A DNA stretch of 64,000 nt, taken from GCA-002733465 sp039969155 (lineage in GTDB: Bacteria; Pseudomonadota; Gammaproteobacteria; Enterobacterales; Kangiellaceae). The position numbers and the translations under genes are program-made. The stretch spans positions 124,001 to 188,000 of the forward strand of contig JBDVOJ010000032.1 of the NCBI GenBank assembly GCA_039969155.1, written 5' to 3'. The notes below the pieces were generated by a model. The model was not told the origin of the DNA, ran no database searches, and worked only from the letters and a program-made list of their open reading frames with translations. Positions 53,785 to 62,514 of the stretch are shown one piece after another; position 1 is the stretch's first letter, and each line of letters begins with the position of its first letter.

Positions 53785-54474
53785 ATGAAACACTTATCAA
53801 TTTTGGTTAGCGCAATTGTATTAGTACAGCCGTTTTCCTCAATGGCCGTTGAACTGTTAGTTCAAGATAAACAAGATTCCACTAGGGATGTGATTAAGGT
53901 TCGTGTTGCGGCAATTAGCGATAAACAATCGAAAGCTAAACCGCCAACTAAACGCAAAAGCTCAAAGAAGAAAAATACCGATGCTGGGCTACGATCTGAT
54001 GGTGAATTAGTGCAGGCGAAAAAGCCTAAAAAGTTAATCGGACATGAACTAAGCCATACTGTGCAACAGCAGGGTAGAGTCTTGACGTCTAGTGACTTAA
54101 ATAGCGCGGCCAAATCAACTTCCAAAGGGCCAAAGACTCACTCGCCTAGCCCGGTACCTTCTCCTTATCCATCTATTGCAAACCAACAAAATAAAAACAA
54201 AAATGGCGTTAAAGATTCTCATGATCGCTTATCAAATATGGAAGTTGGGCATCAAGCGCACTCAATACCACTCCAAAACGCCACAGTCTCACAAATACGT
54301 ACAGAGCAAATTAACAGCAATCATCGGACGATTAAACCGGTGCAAATTAGAGTGAGGCTTGGTGCTAAGTGCAATAGTCGTGACTTTCCTACTAACGCGG
54401 TAATAGAAAGACTTGGAAGATTGCAGAGGGTTGAATGCAACAAGGGAAACGTGGCACTTAAGCGTCAAGAATAG
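53785..54474 (+). CDS. Exported low-complexity protein with an isolated HELSH motif
   Basis: 229 residues with signal peptide (1-21, ending SMA). The body is basic and low in complexity (KPPTKRKSSKKKN). Residues 85-97, IGHELSHTVQQQG, closely match the zinc-binding H-E-L-x-H-x-V-Q-Q motif of the DUF4157 family found in contractile-injection and phage-derived toxins. The rest of the DUF4157 domain is not recognisable. A long Ser/Pro/Asn-rich tail ends with a small Cys-containing segment (AKCNSRDFPTNAVIERLG). AGAGG precedes the ATG. Function unknown; the HELSH motif may be a relic or a working metal site. Confidence 0.6.
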   Translation: MKHLSILVSAIVLVQPFSSMAVELLVQDKQDSTRDVIKVRVAAISDKQSKAKPPTKRKSSKKKNTDAGLRSDGELVQAKKPKKLIGHELSHTVQQQGRVLTSSDLNSAAKSTSKGPKTHSPSPVPSPYPSIANQQNKNKNGVKDSHDRLSNMEVGHQAHSIPLQNATVSQIRTEQINSNHRTIKPVQIRVRLGAKCNSRDFPTNAVIERLGRLQRVECNKGNVALKRQE

Positions 54475-54563
54475 CGGAATGAATTGAGAGTCCGAAAGGA
54501 AATTGAGAGGGATCAAATAGAAAGGGATTAAATAGAGAAGGATTATAAGCGAGCAATCGCTAT

Positions 54564-55808
54564 CTAGCCGAGCCCAGATTGCTCAACCAAGAGCACCCCA
54601 TCAATCAACTGATCCACATCCTCAAAATCGTTATACAGACCAACCGACGCTCGAACGCAATGTTTCACTCCAATCGAATTTAAACAGGGCTGGGCACAAT
54701 GATGACCAGCTCTCACTGCAACATTTTTCGAAGCCAAAAAGGCTGCTACGTCATGACAATGAATAGATGGGTGCAAAAAACTCACTAGACTATTGCTAGA
54801 CGGGTGAGAGATGATTTTGAATTGAGTTTTACCTTCAATTTCAGACTTCAAATAATCGGTTACACATTTTTCATGTTGGCTAATCTTGTCCAAACCAATT
54901 GAGTTTACGTATTCAATGGCCTTTGCAAGGCCGACCAAGCTAGCTAGATTGGCGCTGCCAGCCTCCAATCGGCTGGGCGAATCTATCAACTGGTACCTCT
55001 CCAAGGTTGTTTTCGCGACAATGCCACCGCCTAAAAGCAAAGGCTCAAGGGTTTTGTGGTCTTTGCAAAACAACACGCCGCTGCCTCCGACCGAGTAGAG
55101 CTTATGGCCTGAAAAGACATAATAATCACAACCTAAGTCAGCAAGGTTTAATGGAATATGAGAAACCGCCTGAGCACCATCGAGCAATGTTTTAACACCA
55201 AATTCCGATGCTTTTTTGATTAGATATTCAACATCAGGGTGATTGCCGAGTACATTTGAACCATGAGTGATGGCTAGCAATTGGCAGCTATCTTGTAATA
55301 GTGGTTCTAGGCTATCGGTTTCAACATTCCCGTTTGAGTCGATCGGTAAGATGTTGATTCTAGCGCCGGTCTGCTCTGAAAGCCGTTGCCAAGGCAATAA
55401 ATTGGAGTGATGCTCCAGTGCAGTCACTAGAATTGAGTCGGTCGGTTTCAACTGCTCTCTCAGGCTTGCGGCCACCAAATTAATTGATTCAGTGGCACCT
55501 TTAGTAAAAATCACCTGTTCTGTATGGCAGCCAATGAACTGGGCAACAGTCTTACGGCAATGATCGATACGAGAACTGGCATTTTCACTTAAGCCGTGCA
55601 TGCCACGCCCGGCGTTGCCCTGGCCATTGGTTAAGTAAGTTGAAACTTCATCGATGACCACTTGAGGGACTTGGCAAGTGGCTGCGGAATCTAAATAGCT
55701 TATGCGGGCTTTTTGGGGGCTGATTTTTAGTGCGGGGAAGTCGTTTTTCCAAGGAGATTGCATGAGTATTTGGGACGCTTTGTTGAGAAAGGGGAAATTT
55801 GTCCCCAT
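54564..55808 (-). CDS. SufS/CsdA-type cysteine desulfurase
   Basis: A 414-residue PLP-dependent class-V aminotransferase-fold enzyme. PLP Lys236 is in VFSGHKLYSVGGSG; LEHHSNLLPW, LDGAQAVSHIPLNL and the C-terminal active-site Cys loop VRAGHHCAQPCLN are all present. This group (SufS, CsdA) takes sulfur from cysteine for Fe-S clusters and other cofactors. It stands alone without suf or isc partners nearby; the SufU-like scaffold at 41 kb could be a partner. The N-terminal 30 residues extend beyond the usual start; ATG at 55766 is an alternative. Confidence 0.88.
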   Translation of the reverse strand: MGTNFPFLNKASQILMQSPWKNDFPALKISPQKARISYLDSAATCQVPQVVIDEVSTYLTNGQGNAGRGMHGLSENASSRIDHCRKTVAQFIGCHTEQVIFTKGATESINLVAASLREQLKPTDSILVTALEHHSNLLPWQRLSEQTGARINILPIDSNGNVETDSLEPLLQDSCQLLAITHGSNVLGNHPDVEYLIKKASEFGVKTLLDGAQAVSHIPLNLADLGCDYYVFSGHKLYSVGGSGVLFCKDHKTLEPLLLGGGIVAKTTLERYQLIDSPSRLEAGSANLASLVGLAKAIEYVNSIGLDKISQHEKCVTDYLKSEIEGKTQFKIISHPSSNSLVSFLHPSIHCHDVAAFLASKNVAVRAGHHCAQPCLNSIGVKHCVRASVGLYNDFEDVDQLIDGVLLVEQSGLG

Positions 55809-56017
55809 GATAATCGAAATTAGTCGAGTTTGGCTATTATATCTAGGCTGAGCCCTCCAGAAACGTGATGTTTAACTAGAGAAGAAGCACCGAACAAGGT
55901 ACAATTCCGCGATTAATTATCAAGTCGACTTAGAACATCGAACAAAATTTGTTCAGCCCGTTGGATTTTGGGCATTTGGGTCACAAAAATAAAAAACTTA
56001 CTAGGTAGTGTTTATCC

Positions 56018-58729
56018 ATGTTTGGAAATGTATTAACCAAAATTTTCGGTAGCCGAAATCAACGTTTGTTGAAGCAAATGAACAAACGAGTCAGCAAAAT
56101 TAGTGCACAGGCAGAGGCTATCAAAGCAATGTCTGATGAGGAGCTTAAAGACTGTACGGTTAAGTTCAAGCAGCGACTCGAGCAAGGGGAAACACTTGAT
56201 GATATTTTAGAAGATGCTTTTGCCGTAGTCCGCGAGGCCGGTGAAAGAGTCTTAAATATGCGCCATTTCGATGTGCAATTGATTGGTGGTATGGTTTTGC
56301 ATGACGGAAAAATCGCCGAAATGAAAACCGGTGAAGGTAAAACTTTAGTTGCAACTCTGGCAGCTTACCTAAACGCGTTGACAGGAAAAGGCGTTCATAT
56401 CATTACCGTTAATGACTATCTGGCACAGCGTGATTCAGATTGGATGGGGCCGCTCTACAAGTTCTTAGGCTTGTCTGTCGGGGTTATTTTGTCAGGCCAA
56501 GATACCGAAACCAAACGAGCCGCTTATGCTTGTGATATTACCTTTGGAACCAATAACGAATACGGATTTGATTATTTGCGTGACAACATGGCTTTCTCGA
56601 TTGAAGAGAAAGTTCAGCGAGCATTGAACTATGCGATTATTGATGAAGTTGATTCGATTCTGATTGATGAGGCGAGAACGCCGTTGATCATTTCTGGTGC
56701 AGTGGATGATAGTTCTGAGCTTTATCGTGCTGTCGACAAGTTAATCCCGAAACTCGAACAACAAACCGATGAAGAAGATCAGCAAAGTGGCGATTTTTCA
56801 GTCGACGAAAAATCCAAGCAAGTTCACTTAAGCGAGCGCGGTCAAGAGCGAGTTGAAGAGCTTCTGATTGAAAGCAAATTGATTGAAGAAGGCCAGAATC
56901 TATACAGCGCCGCTTCAATTTCTCTTTTGCATCATGTGAATGCCGCTTTAAGAGCACATGCTTTGTTCAAGAAAGACGTTGATTACATTGTTAAAGATAA
57001 CGAAGTCATTATTGTTGATGAGCACACCGGACGTACTATGCCTGGTCGACGTTGGTCTGACGGGTTACATCAAGCCGTAGAAGCCAAAGAAGGCTGCAAT
57101 ATTCAAAACGAAAGTCAAACGCTTGCCTCTATCACTTTCCAGAATTTATTCCGTTTATACGATAAGTTATCTGGTATGACTGGTACTGCTGATACAGAAG
57201 CATTCGAGTTAAATCAAATTTATGGTTTAGAAGTGGTAGTAATGCCAACCAATAAACCAATGTTAAGAAAAGATTTAGGTGACTTGATTTTCTTGACTAA
57301 ACAAGAAAAGTACATGGCAATTATTGAAGACATATTAGAGCGTCGGGAAGCGGGTCAACCGATACTTGTTGGTACTGCCTCAGTTGAATCATCTGAAATA
57401 TTATCTAAAGAATTAAAAGATAAGAAAATCAAGCATCAAGTTTTGAATGCTAAATTTCACTCTAAAGAAGCCGACATCATTGCGCAAGCTGGTCGACCTG
57501 GTAGTGTCACCATTGCAACCAACATGGCGGGGCGTGGTACCGATATTCAATTAGGTGGAAGTTTGCAGGCGGATATTGATGCGCTGAAGAACCCTACTGA
57601 CGAACAGATCGCTAAAGTTACCGAAGAGTGGAAACAACGGCATGAGCAAGTATTAGCAGCTGGCGGCTTAGTTATTATTGGTACTGAACGGCATGAGTCT
57701 CGTCGTATCGATAATCAATTACGTGGACGAGCGGGGCGTCAGGGTGATCCTGGACACAGTCGTTTCTATTTGTCTTTAGAAGATGATCTAATGCGAATTT
57801 TTGCGTCTGACCGTATGGCGAGCATGATGCAAAAAATGGGTTGGGAAGAAGGCGAAGCGATTGAACATAAGTGGGTTTCGAGAGCGATAGAAAACGCGCA
57901 AAAGAAAGTCGAAACTCGTAACTTTGACATTCGTAAAAACTTGCTTGAATACGATGATGTTGCCAACGATCAACGTAAAGTTATTTATGAGCAACGTGCT
58001 GAACTCATGTCAACAGAAGATGTGTCCGAAACCATTAGTTCATTGCGAGCTGATGTGATCAACACCGTTATTAGTCAATATATTCCACCACAAAGCATAG
58101 ATGACATGTGGGATGTGTCTGGTTTAGAAGATCGATTAAAAGCCGACTTCTTAATTGAGTTGCCGATCCAAGAATGGCTTGATCAAGATGAAAACCTTCA
58201 TGAAGAGCCTCTTAGACAAAAAATACTGCAATCATTAGTTGATGAGTACAAGAAAAAAGAAGAGCAGGTGGGTGAAATTGTCATTCGTCATTTTGAAAAG
58301 TCTGTGATGTTGCAAAACTTAGATAGCCATTGGAAAGAACACTTAGCTTCGATGGATCATTTACGTCAAGGTATTGGGCTGAGAAGTTACGCTCAAAAGA
58401 ATCCTAAGCAAGAGTATAAGCGAGAGGCATTTGAGTTATTTTCTGAGATGCTTGAAAATATTAAGTTTGAAGTCATTTCAATTCTATCTAAAGTACAGGT
58501 GAAAGACTCCGACGATGTTGAAGCGGCCGAAGAAAAAAGAAGAAAAGAATCACAAGCTAGCCAGGTGAATTATGAACATGAGCAAGGCTCAGCTATGCCC
58601 GAGCAAGCACAAGCGCAAGCTGAAAGTAATACACCTTATACTCGCGAAGGTCAAAAGGTCGGTAGAAATGAGCCTTGTCCTTGTGGTTCAGGTAAAAAGT
58701 ACAAGCAGTGCCACGGTAAGCTAGCTTAA
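56018..58729 (+). CDS. secA: Preprotein translocase ATPase SecA
   Basis: Motor of the Sec pathway, driving proteins through SecYEG. 903 residues, like E. coli. Walker A in EMKTGEGKTLVATL, Walker B in IDEVDSILIDEAR, THIGTNNE-type region FGTNNEYGFDYLRDN, second nucleotide-binding fold with NMAGRGTDIQLGG and RGRAGRQGDPG. The C-terminal zinc-binding SecB-contact tail is intact (EPCPCGSGKKYKQCHGK). mutT follows closely as in other gammaproteobacteria. Start ATG at 56018. Confidence 0.98.
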   Translation: MFGNVLTKIFGSRNQRLLKQMNKRVSKISAQAEAIKAMSDEELKDCTVKFKQRLEQGETLDDILEDAFAVVREAGERVLNMRHFDVQLIGGMVLHDGKIAEMKTGEGKTLVATLAAYLNALTGKGVHIITVNDYLAQRDSDWMGPLYKFLGLSVGVILSGQDTETKRAAYACDITFGTNNEYGFDYLRDNMAFSIEEKVQRALNYAIIDEVDSILIDEARTPLIISGAVDDSSELYRAVDKLIPKLEQQTDEEDQQSGDFSVDEKSKQVHLSERGQERVEELLIESKLIEEGQNLYSAASISLLHHVNAALRAHALFKKDVDYIVKDNEVIIVDEHTGRTMPGRRWSDGLHQAVEAKEGCNIQNESQTLASITFQNLFRLYDKLSGMTGTADTEAFELNQIYGLEVVVMPTNKPMLRKDLGDLIFLTKQEKYMAIIEDILERREAGQPILVGTASVESSEILSKELKDKKIKHQVLNAKFHSKEADIIAQAGRPGSVTIATNMAGRGTDIQLGGSLQADIDALKNPTDEQIAKVTEEWKQRHEQVLAAGGLVIIGTERHESRRIDNQLRGRAGRQGDPGHSRFYLSLEDDLMRIFASDRMASMMQKMGWEEGEAIEHKWVSRAIENAQKKVETRNFDIRKNLLEYDDVANDQRKVIYEQRAELMSTEDVSETISSLRADVINTVISQYIPPQSIDDMWDVSGLEDRLKADFLIELPIQEWLDQDENLHEEPLRQKILQSLVDEYKKKEEQVGEIVIRHFEKSVMLQNLDSHWKEHLASMDHLRQGIGLRSYAQKNPKQEYKREAFELFSEMLENIKFEVISILSKVQVKDSDDVEAAEEKRRKESQASQVNYEHEQGSAMPEQAQAQAESNTPYTREGQKVGRNEPCPCGSGKKYKQCHGKLA

Positions 58730-58773
58730 GCCAGCTTACCGAATCTACTGACTCGAGTTTTTGGAGTAATCAT

Positions 58774-59187
58774 TTGTCTCGAATTCAAGTCGTTGCCGGA
58801 ATTATTGTCAAAAATACTGCCGGAAACGAGCGTCAAGTGCTGCTAGCCAAAAGAAATGCCAAGCAGCACCAAGGCGGTTTATGGGAATTTCCAGGCGGCA
58901 AAGTTGACACCAACGAAGATCATTTCTCCGCGTTGCAAAGAGAGTTGCAAGAAGAACTCGGCATCACTATTCAAAACAGTCAATTCTTCCAAGAAATTAA
59001 GTTCGACTACTCCGATAAACAAGTGGCCTTAAACTTCTATCTTATTTCGGAATATACAGGTAACGAACACGGCGCAGAGGGGCAGCCTCTCGAGTGGGTT
59101 AGGCTATCTGAGTTAAAAAATTATTCTTTTCCAGAAGCGAATCAAGCGATAGTTGATCGTTTGGCCTGTGGTGATTTTGCTGGTTGA
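58774..59187 (+). CDS. mutT: MutT-like Nudix hydrolase
   Basis: A 137-residue Nudix pyrophosphohydrolase, probably cleaning 8-oxo-dGTP from the nucleotide pool. The Nudix box is complete and matches G-x5-E-x7-REUxEExGU: GGKVDTNEDHFSALQ followed by RELQEELGI. LLAKRNAKQHQGGLWEFPGG is typical of MutT. Start is TTG at 58774 with GGAG 8 nt upstream. Its place just after secA matches E. coli and Pseudomonas. Confidence 0.92.
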   Translation: MSRIQVVAGIIVKNTAGNERQVLLAKRNAKQHQGGLWEFPGGKVDTNEDHFSALQRELQEELGITIQNSQFFQEIKFDYSDKQVALNFYLISEYTGNEHGAEGQPLEWVRLSELKNYSFPEANQAIVDRLACGDFAG

Positions 59188-59240
59188 ATATTTGTTGATA
59201 ATAAGTAAATACTTTGAATATTTGAGCTGAGGTGTATTGA

Positions 59241-59330
59241 ATGAAGTTTTCCCAAAGGGGACATCTTTTTTGTTTCCTAAACAGAACAACAAAATTCGTC
59301 CGCTAAAGATAAAAAGTGGATCTAGTTATA
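59241..59330. repeat. Dispersed-repeat copy shared with 42.9 kb
   Basis: The 16-mer GTCCGCTAAAGATAAA at 59298-59313 recurs exactly at 42916-42931, in similar AT-rich surroundings, and TTTTCCCAAA(A)GGG precedes both regions (59247 and about 42277). This suggests a degraded intergenic repeat family. No gene is present here between mutT and the next gene. Confidence 0.45.
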
Positions 59331-59407
59331 CGGCGTTAACGAGTGACTATTCCCAAACTGCTAGTTAACCTCTGAAGCTAATTAGTAGGTTAACTTATTA
59401 AGTTGTT

Positions 59408-60676
59408 CTAAAAACAAAGCCAAGCTGAAGGTGTCCTCTTACACTTAGAAAAACTTAATTCCACTTCAACGGTTAATTGCTGATCGTTGATCGGTGTTGG
59501 CATCAATGGAATCTTTTTCAATTCTCTAATTGATTGATGAAGAACTTCCACTAATTCTGGTTGGAATTCGCCAGCAATGAGTCTACTCTCAGTGATTTCA
59601 ATCGCTCCCGCTTTCTCTGCAAAACTCACCAAAATTCGAGCATTTGATTTTGGTTTTCGTCTGACTTTTCTAGGAGGAATAGGCTTCGCTTTACCTTCAA
59701 TATAGTTCTTTACTTCTTCAACATAATCATCCTTCATTTCTAAGATGATTTGATCGAAAGTTGTTGAAGCTCGTTCAGATTTCGTCTGAGGTGTCGACTG
59801 TTCTTGTTTCGGTGGAGCAACCGGCTTCTCTCTTTCTATTACTTTGGGCTGACTTTTCTTTATTGCTTTTTCTTTGTTATTGGTTTTCTTTTTACTGCTG
59901 TCAGGTTTGTTTGACTGAGTTTCTTTTACCACTTTTTTCTTTGGAGGCGTTTTCTTTTTCTCTGGTGTCGTCTGCTTTTTTGCCGCGGTGTTTTTTGTTG
60001 CAGTCTTCTTAGGTTCAACGGTTTTAGTCTCTGTTTTGGCAACTTTAGTGACGGTTTCCTCTTTTACAAACAAACGTGCGACTTCGCGTTTGCGAGCGGC
60101 ATCATAGCTTAATTGATTAAATTCATTAACTAGGTTTTGTTTAGGTTGTGATAATAGGGCCTGCTGAAACACAATCGTTGGAGGACGTTTTCCATACCAG
60201 ATCGCTGTAAGAGCTTTCTGAAATTCAAAGTTTTTAAATGTTTTTATCAAAACATCGTTTAGCATCACCCGAGTACCAGCGCCAGGGTAGTACTCAAATA
60301 CCAGTTGATCGCCTTTTTTCATTTCGTGCTTCATTATACGACTAAACTCTAAAAGTTCGTCAGAAAGTCCTTCTAGTTCGCTACGCGGAGTATTGATGAG
60401 AATTCTTTCTATCCATAATTGGTGGTTCTGTCGCTTAGAAAATTTGTCCTGAATGTATCTAACTTCCATTCGAATCGGAAAGTTTGAGTTTCGAGTGAAA
60501 TCGTTTTCGGCACTATGTTGTGAGAACACTGCTGCGTAGAATATTGGAACTCTTAGCTTTTCTTGTACGGCAATTCCAGCAAGAGGCAATGAGGTTTTAC
60601 TCGGCTCCGCCGTAATTGTCAGCGATACCGCGACCAAGAGTAAAATCTTAATTGAATTTTGTAGTAACCAATTCAT
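59408..60676 (-). CDS. Chalcone-isomerase-like protein fused to a TonB-C-like domain
   Basis: 422 residues with signal peptide (about 1-23). Residues 25-178 resemble bacterial chalcone-isomerase-like proteins (ELEGLSDELLEFSRIMKHEM and, characteristically, GAGTRVMLNDVLIKTF, then ALTAIWYGKRPPTIVF). Residues 205-300 form a Lys/Pro/Thr-rich linker like the spacer of TonB. The last 75 residues (NARILVSFAEKAGAIEITES to LTVEVELSFS) look like a TonB/TolA C-terminal domain, with the order strand, E-x-S, helix, P-x-P and strand. The bacterial CHI-like domain is not an enzyme of flavonoid synthesis; its role is unknown. The linker could cross peptidoglycan. Confidence 0.65.
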   Translation of the reverse strand: MNWLLQNSIKILLLVAVSLTITAEPSKTSLPLAGIAVQEKLRVPIFYAAVFSQHSAENDFTRNSNFPIRMEVRYIQDKFSKRQNHQLWIERILINTPRSELEGLSDELLEFSRIMKHEMKKGDQLVFEYYPGAGTRVMLNDVLIKTFKNFEFQKALTAIWYGKRPPTIVFQQALLSQPKQNLVNEFNQLSYDAARKREVARLFVKEETVTKVAKTETKTVEPKKTATKNTAAKKQTTPEKKKTPPKKKVVKETQSNKPDSSKKKTNNKEKAIKKSQPKVIEREKPVAPPKQEQSTPQTKSERASTTFDQIILEMKDDYVEEVKNYIEGKAKPIPPRKVRRKPKSNARILVSFAEKAGAIEITESRLIAGEFQPELVEVLHQSIRELKKIPLMPTPINDQQLTVEVELSFSKCKRTPSAWLCF

Positions 60677-60787
60677 TTGACTCGTTTTTTCCGTTTAGAT
60701 CTCATGCCGAAATTCTGAAATTAAAAAAAAGTAATTCCAATTAGTCGAGCTAATTCTTTATATTATAGTTGATCTAACCAGTGTTTT

Positions 60788-61246
60788 TTAGCTTTCACCG
60801 TTGATTCCGGCTCTATTTGAATCGATTTTGGCCTTATCTGGTGTGAGTTTGAAGCAAAAGTCTTGGGTTCCTTTCCAACTGATGTCGATTATTTTGCCAT
60901 TTTCTTGATATCGTACTACTCGGCTGCACTTGTCTTCACTTCCGCCTAGCTGGAATAGAGTAAGGCCAATTCCAATTGAACCTCTGCCAATTCTGGTTCC
61001 CGAGCCCACAGACACCGACGAATTTCCCTCATCGTGCTCCAAGTTTACCCACTCAGCGTAGTGTATTTGATCGACTACCGTAGTCTTGCTAGGTAAACCC
61101 CAATATTTGAGCAGTTGCTGGTATGAACTGGATTCCCAAGCCTTGATGCGCTCATTGACTGTAGCGACTGGAACGCTAGCACAGCCCGGTAAACTGCTAA
61201 TAAGCAATAGAATTGCAAATTTGGAGAGATTAGAGTTAATTATCAT
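60788..61246 (-). CDS. Small lipoprotein of unknown function
   Basis: 152 residues with a clear lipobox (ISSLPGC, Cys22). The mature part starts ASVPVATVNERIKAWESSSY and resembles small gammaproteobacterial lipoproteins of the 'NERI..W..S.YQQLL..WG.P' kind that have no known role. A Gly/Ser-rich centre (SVGSGTRIGRGSIGIG) and two later Cys in DKCSRVV and DFCFKL, perhaps a disulfide. It follows the CHI/TonB-C gene's region on the same strand and may share its promoter. No named family recognised. Confidence 0.65.
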   Translation of the reverse strand: MIINSNLSKFAILLLISSLPGCASVPVATVNERIKAWESSSYQQLLKYWGLPSKTTVVDQIHYAEWVNLEHDEGNSSVSVGSGTRIGRGSIGIGLTLFQLGGSEDKCSRVVRYQENGKIIDISWKGTQDFCFKLTPDKAKIDSNRAGINGES

Positions 61247-61341
61247 CTTGCGGGCTCCTTATAATCAATATGTCTGGGCTAAGGCATTGATCTTTAGTAG
61301 AATAGCTTCTTTGAATATAGTAGCAAAACAAAGAATTAGCG

Positions 61342-62440
61342 ATGATAGAAGTCACATCAATTAAAGAACGGATTAAAGATTTACAAAACCGAACAGAGAC
61401 TCTCAGGGGGTATCTTTGACTACGATGTCAGAAAAGAGCGTTTAACCGAAGTTGAACGAGAACTTGAATTGCCCGACGTTTGGAATGAACCTGAACGAGC
61501 GCAAGCGCTAGGTAAAGAGCGAGCTGACCTTGAAGCGATAGTAACAACGATTGCAAAACTCGAAGACGGGCTTGCTGACTCTGAAGACCTGCTAGCGATG
61601 GCCGTTGAAGAAGATGATAAAGAGAGCGTAGACGAGTTAGTTGCAGAACTCGACGAGTTAGAAAACTATTTAGAGAAATTAGAGTTTCGTCGAATGTTTA
61701 GCGGTGAAATGGATACTGAGAACGCTTACATCGATATTCAGTCGGGATCAGGTGGTACTGAAGCGCAAGATTGGGCTGATATGCTACTCCGGATGTACCT
61801 CCGTTGGTGTGAAAGCCGAGGATTTAAAGCCGATATTATTGAGCTTTCCAGTGGCGAAGTAGCAGGCATCAAGAGTGCGACTATTCAAGTTCAAGGCGAA
61901 TACGCATTCGGCTGGCTGCGAACCGAAACAGGGGTTCACCGATTAGTGCGGAAATCACCATTTGATTCTGGCAGCCGAAGGCATACCAGTTTTGCTAGTA
62001 TATTTTGCTACCCCGAAATTAAAGACGATGTCGAAATAGAAGTTAATCCTGCAGATTTAAGAATTGATACTTATCGGGCTAGCGGAGCGGGAGGGCAACA
62101 CGTTAATAAAACTGATTCTGCAGTGCGAATTACTCATGTTCCCACCAACACCGTGGTTCAATGCCAAAATGATCGGTCACAACATAAGAACAAAGACCAA
62201 GCGATGAAATTGTTAAAAGCAAAGCTGTATGAGCTAGAAATACAAAAACAAAATGCGGAAAAGCAGGAAATGGAAGATGCTAAGTCTGATATTGGTTGGG
62301 GAAGTCAAATTCGATCTTATGTTTTAGATCAATCAAGAATAAAAGACCTTCGAACAGGGTATGAATCGACCAACACTCAGGCCGTATTGGATGGTGATTT
62401 AGATGGATTTATCGAAGAAAGTCTCAAAGCAGGTTTATAA
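61342..62440 (+). CDS. prfB: Peptide chain release factor 2, with programmed +1 frameshift
   Basis: RF2 ends translation at UGA and UAA. The coding sequence is in two frames: codons 1-25 from ATG 61342 to CTT, then TGA (61417-61419); a +1 shift gives GAC and the main frame to 62440 (about 366 residues). The full peptide resembles E. coli RF2 (RIKDLQNRTETLRGYL then DYDVRKERL). The anticodon-like SPF is in TYRASGAGGQHVNKTDSAV (GGQ) and KSPFDSGSRRH. The frameshift makes RF2 synthesis autoregulated by its own level. lysS follows 74 bp downstream, as in E. coli. Confidence 0.96.
61405..61420 (+). promoter_or_regulatory. RF2 programmed frameshift site
   Basis: A Shine-Dalgarno-like AGGGGG (61405-61410) is spaced before CTT-TGA-C (61414-61420), the classic RF2 slippery signal. 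When RF2 is scarce, the paused ribosome slips +1 and completes RF2. The in-frame TGA at 61417 is thus a control point, not an inactivating mutation. Confidence 0.95.
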
Positions 62441-62514
62441 GTTCGCTTATTAATTCTCAAACAGATACTATTTTTTAACGAGTTTCGACTCAACACAAAC
62501 ATAAGACAGACACT

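Noticed and set aside
61469..62440. prfB as a shorter gene starting after the frameshift
   Set aside because: The upstream 25 codons, Shine-Dalgarno-like signal and CTT-TGA-C match the conserved RF2 frameshift, so the gene starts at 61342.
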